Source of the DNA: Massilia sp. BJB1822
GTDB taxonomy: Bacteria > Pseudomonadota > Gammaproteobacteria > Burkholderiales > Burkholderiaceae_D
Reading direction: 5' to 3'
DNA length: 64,000 nucleotides
Assembly: GCF_013369485.1 (NCBI RefSeq)
Contig: NZ_JABWEB010000003.1
Coordinates: 186,001 to 250,000, forward strand
Shown here one piece after another: positions 40,327 to 48,375 of this stretch. The notes beneath the pieces were generated by a model that had not been told where the DNA came from, did not search any database, and saw nothing but the letters and a program-made list of their open reading frames with translations. Numbering within the stretch: position 1 is the first letter of the stretch; each line of letters starts with the position of its first letter. A program made the translations under genes and the position numbers.

Positions 40327-42312
40327 ATGGCACTCGAGAGCCGCCTGCCGCCTCTGGACGACCGCAGCTACGACGACATCCGCAAGGAGGCGCGCCAGCG
40401 CATCGCGCGCTATACCCCGGAGTGGACCGATTTCAACGACGGCGACGCCGGCATGGCGCTGGTCGAAACCTTCGCCTTCATGACGGACATGCTGCTGTAC
40501 CGGCTCAACCGCATGCCGCTGCATGCGCGCCTGAAGTTCCTCGATATGGTGGGCATCACCTTGCAGGCCGCCCGCCCGGCGCAAGCCTACCTGAGCTTTG
40601 CGATGGAGCAGCCCTGGCCGCAAGCCACGGTCGAAGTCCCGGCGCGCACCCAGGTCGCAGCCGCGGCCGACGAACAGGGCGCGGTCGTCTTCGAAACCGA
40701 GCGGCGCCTGCTGGCGTTCGCCGCCGAACTGGCGGTGGTGCGCAGCTGCATCGGCGGCGCCGTGCTTGACCGCAGCTCGCAGAATGCCGAAGCCGCCACG
40801 CCCTGGGCCCTGTTCAGCGACAGCCCGGACCCGGGCGCCGCGCTGCTGCTGGGCTTTGCCTACGACGGCGCCTTCCCGGCGCGCAGCGAACTGGCGCTGA
40901 CCTTCTGGCTGGACCAGGGCTTGGGACGGGCGCCGCTGCGTTGCGGCGGCGCCCACTTTGGCAGCGGGGTCAAGATCGCCTGGGAAGGTTACGACGGGCG
41001 CGACTGGCGCGCGGTCAGCCTGCTGGCCGATGAAACGGCCGGCTTTTTCCGCAGCGGCCAGGTGCTGCTGCAGACGCCCGCCGCCGGCGTGCTGCAACGG
41101 GTCGCGCTCGGCGGCGTCGCCGCGCCGCACTACTGGCTGCGGGCGCGGGTGGTGCGCGGCGGCTGGGACCGGCCGCCGATGGCGCTGGCGGTGCGCATCA
41201 ATACCGTGCCGGCCAGCCAGGGCGAAACCGTCGAAGGCGAAATCCTGGGCGGCAGCGACGGCAGCGTGCAGCAAACGCTGCGCCTGGGCGCGCATCCGGT
41301 GCTGGACGGCACGCTGCAATTGTCGATCGACGAAGGCGATGGCCGCGGCTTCCTGCGCTGGCAGGAGGTGGACGATTTCGTCGATCCCGAACAGATGCCG
41401 GCGCTGGATGCGCAGGCGCGGCGCGAGCGCCGCTTCTATGTGCTGAACCGTTCGCAGGGGGAGGTGCGCCTGGATGGCCGCCGCGCCCATGCGCCGGCCG
41501 CCAATCCGGAGCGGCCCGATGCCAGCGTGCGCGCCGACCGCTATCGCCACGGCGGCGGCCGCCGCGGCAATGTGGCCGCCGGCGCGCTGAACAGCCTGTT
41601 GACGCCGGTGGCCGGCATCGACGCCGGCAAGACCTCGAATCTGTTCGCGGCCGACGGCGGCGCCGACGAAGAAACGCTGGAAGCGGCCGAACTGCGCGGC
41701 GCCCGCAGCATCCGCAGCCGCGGCCGCGCCGTCACCGGCGAGGACTTCGAACAGATCGCGCTGTCGGCCGGCCCGGTAGGGCGGGCCCGCGCCCTGCCCT
41801 TGTTCCATCCCGACTTCCCCGGCACGCCGGTGCCCGGCGTGGTGACGGTGGTGATCGTGCCGGACCAGCCCGGCCCAGCGCCGATGCCCAGCGCAGCCCT
41901 GCTGCGCTGCGTCTGCGCGGCGCTGGACCAGGCCAGGCTGCTGGGCACCGAAGTGTATGTCGCGCCGCCCACCTATCTCGCGGTGCGGGTGGTGGCCGAA
42001 CTTGTGGCCGAGGCCGAGGCCGACCCCGCCCTGTTGAAGGCAGCCGCGCTGCAAGCCCTGGCCACCCTGTTCGATCCCTTGCGTGGCGGCGCCGACGGGC
42101 GCGGCTGGCCGTTCGGCGGCGACATCCACTTCTCGCGCGTGCACCACGCCCTGCTGCTGCCCGGTGTCGCCCGCCTCGGCGCGGTCGAGGTCACGCTCGA
42201 CGGCACCACGTATCCCGCATGCAGCGACATCGCGCTGCCGGCCGGCGCCCTGCTGGCGGCGCAGGAGCATGAGGTCAGCATCTTGACAGCCGATGAGGAG
42301 GACATGCCATGA
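40327..42312 (+). CDS. baseplate J/gp6-like wedge protein (Afp11-like)
   Basis: A 661-aa protein whose beginning (LPPLDDRSYDDIRKEARQRI, then TDFNDGDAGMALVETFAFMT) is typical of the Afp11 family. The C-terminal part (AELRGARSIRSRGRAVTGED, then FLHPDFPG-type segments) matches baseplate J proteins. It forms the outer baseplate ring. It overlaps the next gene by 4 bp. Confidence 0.88.
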   Translation: MALESRLPPLDDRSYDDIRKEARQRIARYTPEWTDFNDGDAGMALVETFAFMTDMLLYRLNRMPLHARLKFLDMVGITLQAARPAQAYLSFAMEQPWPQATVEVPARTQVAAAADEQGAVVFETERRLLAFAAELAVVRSCIGGAVLDRSSQNAEAATPWALFSDSPDPGAALLLGFAYDGAFPARSELALTFWLDQGLGRAPLRCGGAHFGSGVKIAWEGYDGRDWRAVSLLADETAGFFRSGQVLLQTPAAGVLQRVALGGVAAPHYWLRARVVRGGWDRPPMALAVRINTVPASQGETVEGEILGGSDGSVQQTLRLGAHPVLDGTLQLSIDEGDGRGFLRWQEVDDFVDPEQMPALDAQARRERRFYVLNRSQGEVRLDGRRAHAPAANPERPDASVRADRYRHGGGRRGNVAAGALNSLLTPVAGIDAGKTSNLFAADGGADEETLEAAELRGARSIRSRGRAVTGEDFEQIALSAGPVGRARALPLFHPDFPGTPVPGVVTVVIVPDQPGPAPMPSAALLRCVCAALDQARLLGTEVYVAPPTYLAVRVVAELVAEAEADPALLKAAALQALATLFDPLRGGADGRGWPFGGDIHFSRVHHALLLPGVARLGAVEVTLDGTTYPACSDIALPAGALLAAQEHEVSILTADEEDMP

Positions 42313-44402
42313 GCGGCAGCGGCCATTTCCTGCCGGCGGATGCGCGGCCGCCGCACGATCCGCTGGCCATGCGGCTGTCGGGCCGCGACGGCTGGCGGCT
42401 GACAGGTCCGGGCGCGGGCCTGGCGGAGGGCGTCCGCGTCGCCGGCGGCGCACTGCAACTGGAGATCGCCACCCCGGCCGAGCCGCAACTGCTGGAACCG
42501 CTGGGCAGCTTCGGCGGCATCCGTCCCCCGGTGTTCATGGCCTGGACGCCCGACGGCATGCTGTACCTGCTGGACCGCGCCAGCGGCCGGGTGCTGTGCT
42601 TCGATGCCTGCGCCTGCCGCTTCGACGCCTTGCCCTGCCTGGGCGGCAACGGCGACCGCCACGACCCGCGCGTGCTGGCGCGCCCGCTGGCCATCGCCGC
42701 CAGTGCGGACCTGCTGGCGGTGGCCGGCGGCACCGCCCGCGGCGGACGCGTGGTGCTCATGGGCCGCCGCGACCTGGCGCCGCGCCATGTGCTGGAACGG
42801 GATTGGGAACCTGTGGCGCTGGCCTTCGATGCGCACGGCGGCCTGTATGTGGCCGACCGCAAGCATGCTGCGGTACTGCGTTTCCGCGCCGACGGCCGCC
42901 TTGACTGGACCCGTCCGTCCGGTGTCGTGCACGGCCTGGCGGCCAGCGCCAAGGGGACGCTGTATCTCGCCGCCGCCACTGGCGCGCTGCTGTTCGAACC
43001 CGGCCAAGCCAGCCCGCACCCCTTCACGCTGGATGAGATGCGCAGCCAGTTCGCGCCGCTGCCATTCCGCCTCGACGCCAAAGGCCGCCTTCAGCTGGGG
43101 GACTTGTGCCAGCCGCGCCGCGCGGACGCTCTGTTCGGTCAGGACGGCAGGCCGCTCGACGAGGCGGCGGCGCCATGGGCGGCGGCGCAGTACCGCGCCA
43201 GCGGCCGCGCCGTTATCGGCCCGCTCGACAGCCGCATCCACGCCTGCCAGTGGCACCGGCTGGCCTTCGAGGGCGCGCTGCCGGCCGGCACGCAGCTGGC
43301 CTTGCGCACCCGCTGCGACGAGATCGACTGGCCGCTGGCCGACGTTGCCGACGCCGCCGATCCGGCCTGGTCGGCGCCGCAGCAATGGCGCAGCCCGGAG
43401 CTGCCGGAATGCCTGGTTGCCAGTCCCCCCGGCCGTTACCTCTGGCTGGAAATCACGCTGGCCGGCGACGGCGCCGTCAGCCCGGTGCTGGCCGCGCTGG
43501 AACTGGAATTCCCGCGCATCTCGCTGGCGCGCTACCTGCCGGCGGTGTTCGGCGAGCAGCCTGCCGCGGCCGATTTCACCGACCGCCTGCTGGCCATCTT
43601 CGACCGCGGCTTCCGCAGTGTCGAAGCGCAGCTGGACGCGCTGGGCTATCTGTTCGACGCCCGCAGCACGCCGGAAGCCATGCTGGACTGGCTGGCCTCC
43701 TGGATCGGCCTGGCTTTGCCGCGCGGCTTGCCGTTGGCGCGCCGGCGCCGCCTGCTGCGCCGGATGCCGCAACTATATGCGCAGCGCGGCACGCTGGAAG
43801 GCGTGCGCCAGTTATTGCTGCTGCATCTGGGCCTGGACCTGCCCGGCCGGCCGCCAGCGGGCGCCGGCAAATGCGGACCGGCCTGCCCGCCGCCGCCGCG
43901 CCATCCTGATGCGCCGCGCCTGATCCTCGAGCATTGGCGCCTGCGGCGCTGGCTATTCCTCGACCGCGGCCGGCTGGGCGACACCTCGCGCTTGTGGGGC
44001 GAATCCATGCTCCAGCGCAGCCGCCTGGGCGGCGGCATGCAAGCCGGCGTCAGCCGGATCAAAGTCGAACGCGACCCGCTGCGCGATCCCTTCCATGCCC
44101 ATGCCCACGCCTTCAGCGTATTCCTGCCGGCCTCGCGCGGCGCCACGCCCGCCGCGCGGCGGCGCATTGAAGCGCTGCTGGCGCGCGAGGCGCCGGCCCA
44201 CGCCCAGGCACAGGTGCATTGGGTGCGGCCCAATATGCGGCTCGGCATTCAGTGCGCGCTCGGTTTCGACACGGTCATCGGCCTGCCCTGCGCCGCCGCG
44301 CCGGAAGTCGGCAGCGCCCGGATCAATGGCGACGCACCGCTGCCGGGCGCGGGCGGCGCCACCCGCCACCTCGGCGTCAACACCCAGCTTGGCTACCCGT
44401 AG
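42309..44402 (+). CDS. tail protein I-like wedge protein fused to a beta-propeller
   Basis: A 697-aa fusion. Residues 1-390 contain repeated short strands (VFMAWTPDGMLYLLDRASGR, VALAFDAHGGLYVADRKHAA, GLAASAKGTLYLAAATGALL), the pattern of an NHL/six-bladed propeller. From about residue 400 (SLARYLPAVFGEQPAAADFT, EAMLDWLASWIGLALPRGLP, YAQRGTLEGVRQLLLLHLG) it is a tail protein I/Afp12-like wedge. The propeller could contact surface glycans or other baseplate parts. Confidence 0.8.
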   Translation: MSGSGHFLPADARPPHDPLAMRLSGRDGWRLTGPGAGLAEGVRVAGGALQLEIATPAEPQLLEPLGSFGGIRPPVFMAWTPDGMLYLLDRASGRVLCFDACACRFDALPCLGGNGDRHDPRVLARPLAIAASADLLAVAGGTARGGRVVLMGRRDLAPRHVLERDWEPVALAFDAHGGLYVADRKHAAVLRFRADGRLDWTRPSGVVHGLAASAKGTLYLAAATGALLFEPGQASPHPFTLDEMRSQFAPLPFRLDAKGRLQLGDLCQPRRADALFGQDGRPLDEAAAPWAAAQYRASGRAVIGPLDSRIHACQWHRLAFEGALPAGTQLALRTRCDEIDWPLADVADAADPAWSAPQQWRSPELPECLVASPPGRYLWLEITLAGDGAVSPVLAALELEFPRISLARYLPAVFGEQPAAADFTDRLLAIFDRGFRSVEAQLDALGYLFDARSTPEAMLDWLASWIGLALPRGLPLARRRRLLRRMPQLYAQRGTLEGVRQLLLLHLGLDLPGRPPAGAGKCGPACPPPPRHPDAPRLILEHWRLRRWLFLDRGRLGDTSRLWGESMLQRSRLGGGMQAGVSRIKVERDPLRDPFHAHAHAFSVFLPASRGATPAARRRIEALLAREAPAHAQAQVHWVRPNMRLGIQCALGFDTVIGLPCAAAPEVGSARINGDAPLPGAGGATRHLGVNTQLGYP

Positions 44403-44411
44403 GAGATGGCA

Positions 44412-46832
44412 ATGCACAACCACCATTCCGCCGCGCCCTGCCCCGCATGCGAACCGCGTCCGCTGATGAAGAACAACTGGTTCTGGGGCAAATGCGTGGT
44501 GCCGCGCGATCTGATCGATGAGCAAACCTTCTTCGAAGAGGCGCTGCGCCTGCACCACCAGCGGCTGCATGGCAGCGGCATCGTGTGCGGCTTGCGGGTG
44601 CGGCAGCACCCCAACCCAGCCTGCCGCGACCGGCTGTTGCTGCTGGAACCGGGCAGCGCCATCGATTGCTGCGGCCACCATGTGCTGGTGCTCGAACAGG
44701 ATGTGATCGACCTCAATGATTTCGCCGCATTCCGCAAGCTCAAGGAGTCGCCCGATGGGCAGACGCACGTGCTGCGCCTGTGCCTGCGCTACCGCGAATG
44801 CCCAACCGAAGAAGTGCCGGTGCTGTACGATGAATGTGCCTGCGACGAAACCCGTTGCGCGCCGAACCGCATCCTGCAAAGTTACGCGGTGGAGCTGGAG
44901 ATCGACCCGCCGCCGCGCGTGAAGCATTTCGCCCAGCCCCGCTTCGCGCGGGCCGATTCGCTGCCCTTCCCTGGCGCCAGCGCGGCCGCCATCGACGATG
45001 TGGGCCACCGGCTGTTCCTGGCCCTGGGCAAGAGTGTGCTGGAATACGATACGGCGCTGCGGGTGGCCAACTTGCCGGGATTGCCCTCGTTTGCCCAGCC
45101 CGTGCGCGCGCTGGCAGTGGGCACGAACGGGGCGCGGCTGGAAGCTATCGTTGGCGGCGATGCGGCGGCCGACCCGGAACTGGCGGTGTTCGACATTGCC
45201 GGCCCGACGCCGCTGGCCGGCGCCGCCAAGCGCACCGGCACCTTGTATGGCGCCCTGGACGCCGGCATTGCGCTGGCCGAAACCGCGGGCGGCGAGCTGT
45301 TTCTGGCCATCGCCTCGAAGGGTGGCCTGCGCTGGTTCGCCGCCGGCCTTGCCGCGCCCATAACGCCCGGCCAGACGGCCGATGCCGGCGTTCCGAGCGC
45401 AGGACTGGCGCTGGCCGGCGACGGCCGCAGCGCCTGGCTGGCCCAGCCGGGTCAGCCGACCCTGCATATCTTTGCCATGGAGCCGGCAGGCCTCAAGCAC
45501 AGTACGCTGACAGTGCTGCGCGCCGGCGTCGCGCAGCCGCTGGACCTGCTGCGCACCGTCGGCGCCGACGGCCCTGAACGGCTGATCGGGCTGGAACGCG
45601 CAACGGCCACGCTGCACCTGCTGGACCCGGCCACCGGCAAGGTTGAGGGCAGCGTGGTGCTGGACCATGTTCCGCTGGATGCGGTGGTGTCGGCCGATGG
45701 CCGCTGGGCCTATGTTCTGACCGCGGATGCGGCCGGCGCCGGCTTCCTGCAGGCGGTGAGCCTGCACGCGCTGCGGCAAGGAAAACAGGTGAATGCGGGC
45801 GAACCGTTTGCGCTGGGACCAAATCCCAAGGCGCTGGCGTTGACGCTGGCCGGCGACCGTCTGTACATTCCGCTGGCTGCCAGTGTGGCGGTGGTCGATG
45901 TGCGCGATGTCGACTGCGCGGCGCTGCTCGCCGGCGGCGACTGTGCCGCCTGCCTGGAAGCCGACTGCCTGGTGCTTGCCACTATCGAACACTGGCGACC
46001 CGGCTTGCTGCTGGAAGACATGCCGGACGGCCTGCGCGACACGGCGGCCGATGCGGCCAATCGGATAGGCCGCATCGACAATGAGCGCGACCGCATTTAT
46101 CTGCCCAGTACGCAGGCCATCGCCGCCGCCCTGAAATGCCTGATTGAGACAGGCAAGCCTTCGGCACCGCCCGGCGGCGGCGAGCAGGGAGAGAAAGGCG
46201 ATAAGGGTGATAAGGGTGATAAGGGGGACAAGGGCGATGCCGCCGCCATTCCCAACCTGGACCTGACGAAGCTTTGCAAGATGAGCTGGGAGCATGCCGC
46301 CGAAAAATGGCCCCTGACCGAGCTGCAGGTCACGCTGCAATCGCCTGCCGGCGAGCGCCGCAAGGGTTTCGGCCTGCTTCTCGCCTTCACCGGGGAGGTG
46401 CAGGCAGACGACATCAATGACATCAGTTTCACGGTGCTGGCCGAAGCGCCGAAAAACGATGACGCGGCGCAGTTCCGCAACTGCTGGTGCGCGATTCCCG
46501 GCGAAGCCCTCGGCATCATGCTGCGCAGCCGCTGCGAGCTGCGGCAGGACGCACCGCTGGAGGTGGCGCCGAAGGGGGGAACCTGCAATGGCGCGGTCTA
46601 TTTCATCCCCAAGCCCACCCTGCGCGCGCTGCTGGAGATGTCACATGGCACGACGCGCATCCGCGTGCAGTTCAATGGCGATCTGGTGCGCGGAAGCGCC
46701 ACCGTGGACGGCGTTGCGCGCGAACTGGCGGTCGACGCCAATCATCTGCCGCCCTACCTGCCGAAGCGCGAGACTGGCGACGGCATCGAAGGCGGCCTGT
46801 TTGAAAGCTGGTTTGGGTTGATGGGAGACTAA
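44412..46832 (+). CDS. large baseplate-associated protein: N-terminal fibre domain, propeller, collagen-like linker
   Basis: About 806 aa. ATG 44412 has GGAG at good distance; ATG 44406 is too close. The N-terminal domain (NWFWGKCVVPRDLIDEQTFF, RLHGSGIVCGLRV) resembles that of the two following proteins. A propeller-like middle (GVPSAGLALAGDGRSAWLAQ, VVSADGRWAYVLTADAAGAG) and a collagen-like stretch (GEK-GDK-GDK-GDK-GDK) near residue 595 follow, then a receptor-like C-terminal domain. It is rich in Cys near residue 140 (CACDETRC). Probably a tail fibre or its adaptor. Confidence 0.7.
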   Translation: MHNHHSAAPCPACEPRPLMKNNWFWGKCVVPRDLIDEQTFFEEALRLHHQRLHGSGIVCGLRVRQHPNPACRDRLLLLEPGSAIDCCGHHVLVLEQDVIDLNDFAAFRKLKESPDGQTHVLRLCLRYRECPTEEVPVLYDECACDETRCAPNRILQSYAVELEIDPPPRVKHFAQPRFARADSLPFPGASAAAIDDVGHRLFLALGKSVLEYDTALRVANLPGLPSFAQPVRALAVGTNGARLEAIVGGDAAADPELAVFDIAGPTPLAGAAKRTGTLYGALDAGIALAETAGGELFLAIASKGGLRWFAAGLAAPITPGQTADAGVPSAGLALAGDGRSAWLAQPGQPTLHIFAMEPAGLKHSTLTVLRAGVAQPLDLLRTVGADGPERLIGLERATATLHLLDPATGKVEGSVVLDHVPLDAVVSADGRWAYVLTADAAGAGFLQAVSLHALRQGKQVNAGEPFALGPNPKALALTLAGDRLYIPLAASVAVVDVRDVDCAALLAGGDCAACLEADCLVLATIEHWRPGLLLEDMPDGLRDTAADAANRIGRIDNERDRIYLPSTQAIAAALKCLIETGKPSAPPGGGEQGEKGDKGDKGDKGDKGDAAAIPNLDLTKLCKMSWEHAAEKWPLTELQVTLQSPAGERRKGFGLLLAFTGEVQADDINDISFTVLAEAPKNDDAAQFRNCWCAIPGEALGIMLRSRCELRQDAPLEVAPKGGTCNGAVYFIPKPTLRALLEMSHGTTRIRVQFNGDLVRGSATVDGVARELAVDANHLPPYLPKRETGDGIEGGLFESWFGLMGD

Positions 46833-46833
46833 A

Positions 46834-48366
46834 ATGGCCTGCATCCATTGCGGCGGCGGACACGCCGCCAAGCCCGCCCCGGCGTCATCGCAACGCTGCG
46901 TCCCGCGCAGCACGCAGCTGTGCGGCCTCGATCCGGGCGGCTGCGATTGCGGCGGCCTGGAAGCGCTATGCCGTCCGCGCTGGGTGGCCGGCATGGTGAT
47001 ACAGGAGTCGGACTTGAACCGGCTCGACTACTACATCGGCGCCAAGCACCGCCTGCATAACCGCTATGTGCACGGCACCGGCGTGGTATGCGGCATGGAA
47101 GTCAGTTGCCACGAGTGCGGCGCCGGACGGGTGCGCGTGGACGGCGGCTATGCGATCGGGCCGTGCGGAGAAGACATCGTGGTCGAAGGGCCGGACTCGG
47201 TCGACATCTGCGCGCTGATACGGCACTGCCGCAGCCTGGAACGGCAGAACGCCGAGTGCCGCCCGTGGGGCGACGACAAGGGCTGCCGCGACGTGACGGA
47301 AACCTGGGTGCTGGCGATCCGCTACGACGAAACGCCGGTCCGTAACGCCCCCATGCTGCGCGCCGGGCAGCGCGATTGCGGCGAGAAGGGCTGCGGTTGC
47401 GGGTCCGGCAGTTGCGACGGCGGGGGCAGTTGCGGCTGCGGCAATGGCGCCCCAGCCAAAACCGCGCGGCGCACCCTGCCAAGCGCCTGTGCCCCCACCG
47501 TGGTCTGCGAAAGCTACCGCTATGAAGTCTTCCGCGCTCCCGCCCAGCCGAATTGCGCCCCCGGCGAGAACCACGGCGCGCCGCCCCAGGGCCGTCTGGT
47601 CGAACGCCTGCGCGCCTGCCTCGCCGATCTGCTGAAACTGATGCAGCAGCATCCGGAGATACTCACGCCCGGCATCGGCTTGGTGGAGAGACAACAGTGG
47701 GTGCAATTCTGCATGCGCATCAAGAGCAGCCTGCACGCGCATCTGTCGCATGAAGGCACGACCGCCTGCGCGCTGCTCGAAACGCTGTGCGCCACGCCCT
47801 GCCCTTCGCCCCAGCTTACAGGGCAGGCCTTCGTCGACGCCATGACGCAAGCGCTGGCGCAGATCGGCCCCATCCTGCAGGCGGCCATCAAGGATTGCCT
47901 GTGCAGCGCGGTCCTGCCACCCTGCCCGGAACCGGTGCATGACCCGCGCCTGCCGCTGGCGCTGATCACGGTCGACGGCGGCGCGGCCTGCCGGGTGGTC
48001 GCGGTGTGCAACTGGACGCCGCTGCGGCGCATGGTGGGCAGCTTTCCCAATGTGGCGTATTGGTTGTCGGCCTTTGGCCTGGTCGAGCGGATACGCAGCG
48101 CGCTGTTCTGCTTCTGCTGCGGTTCGCTGCCGCCTGGGCCGCGGCAACCGCACGACCGGCACATGGCGGCCGGTCCCGCCGCAGCGTTTGGCTTCGACGC
48201 CAGCGACTTCGGCCTGTTCGGCCAGTGGTTGCAAGATGCGCCTCCCGATCCGCTGCAAATGCTGCGCCAGCTGCTTGGGACGGAGAATGCGTCCGGCCAT
48301 GCCGCGCTGGTGCGCCGCATCGACGACTTGCAGGCCCAGGTCGCCGCGTTGCGGCGCAACGCCTAG
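46834..48366 (+). CDS. Cys-rich baseplate or fibre protein related to its neighbours
   Basis: A 510-aa protein. Its N-terminal domain (WVAGMVIQESDLNRLDYYIG, then HGTGVVCGMEV and VDGGYAIGPCGEDIVV) matches that of the upstream and downstream genes. A Cys/Gly-rich insert (CGEKGCGCGSGSCDGG, then CGCG) lies near residues 182-205 and another CIHCGGGH is at the very start, so it may bind metal. The remainder is helical. It may form part of the baseplate ring or a fibre base. Confidence 0.65.
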   Translation: MACIHCGGGHAAKPAPASSQRCVPRSTQLCGLDPGGCDCGGLEALCRPRWVAGMVIQESDLNRLDYYIGAKHRLHNRYVHGTGVVCGMEVSCHECGAGRVRVDGGYAIGPCGEDIVVEGPDSVDICALIRHCRSLERQNAECRPWGDDKGCRDVTETWVLAIRYDETPVRNAPMLRAGQRDCGEKGCGCGSGSCDGGGSCGCGNGAPAKTARRTLPSACAPTVVCESYRYEVFRAPAQPNCAPGENHGAPPQGRLVERLRACLADLLKLMQQHPEILTPGIGLVERQQWVQFCMRIKSSLHAHLSHEGTTACALLETLCATPCPSPQLTGQAFVDAMTQALAQIGPILQAAIKDCLCSAVLPPCPEPVHDPRLPLALITVDGGAACRVVAVCNWTPLRRMVGSFPNVAYWLSAFGLVERIRSALFCFCCGSLPPGPRQPHDRHMAAGPAAAFGFDASDFGLFGQWLQDAPPDPLQMLRQLLGTENASGHAALVRRIDDLQAQVAALRRNA

Positions 48367-48375
48367 GAGCGCGCA

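Noticed and set aside
40321..42453. A 710-residue open frame on the minus strand opposite the baseplate J gene
   Set aside because: It is the shadow of a GC-rich coding strand: the composition is His, Gln and Arg-rich and no domain is seen, while the plus frame has clear family motifs.
46190..46240. Short tandem repeat (gataagggt) considered as a regulatory repeat
   Set aside because: It codes in frame for a collagen-like GDK stretch inside a baseplate-associated protein.
43953..46340. A 795-residue minus-strand open frame
   Set aside because: Opposite to two well-supported plus genes of the injection operon, and the composition is that of antisense GC-rich DNA.
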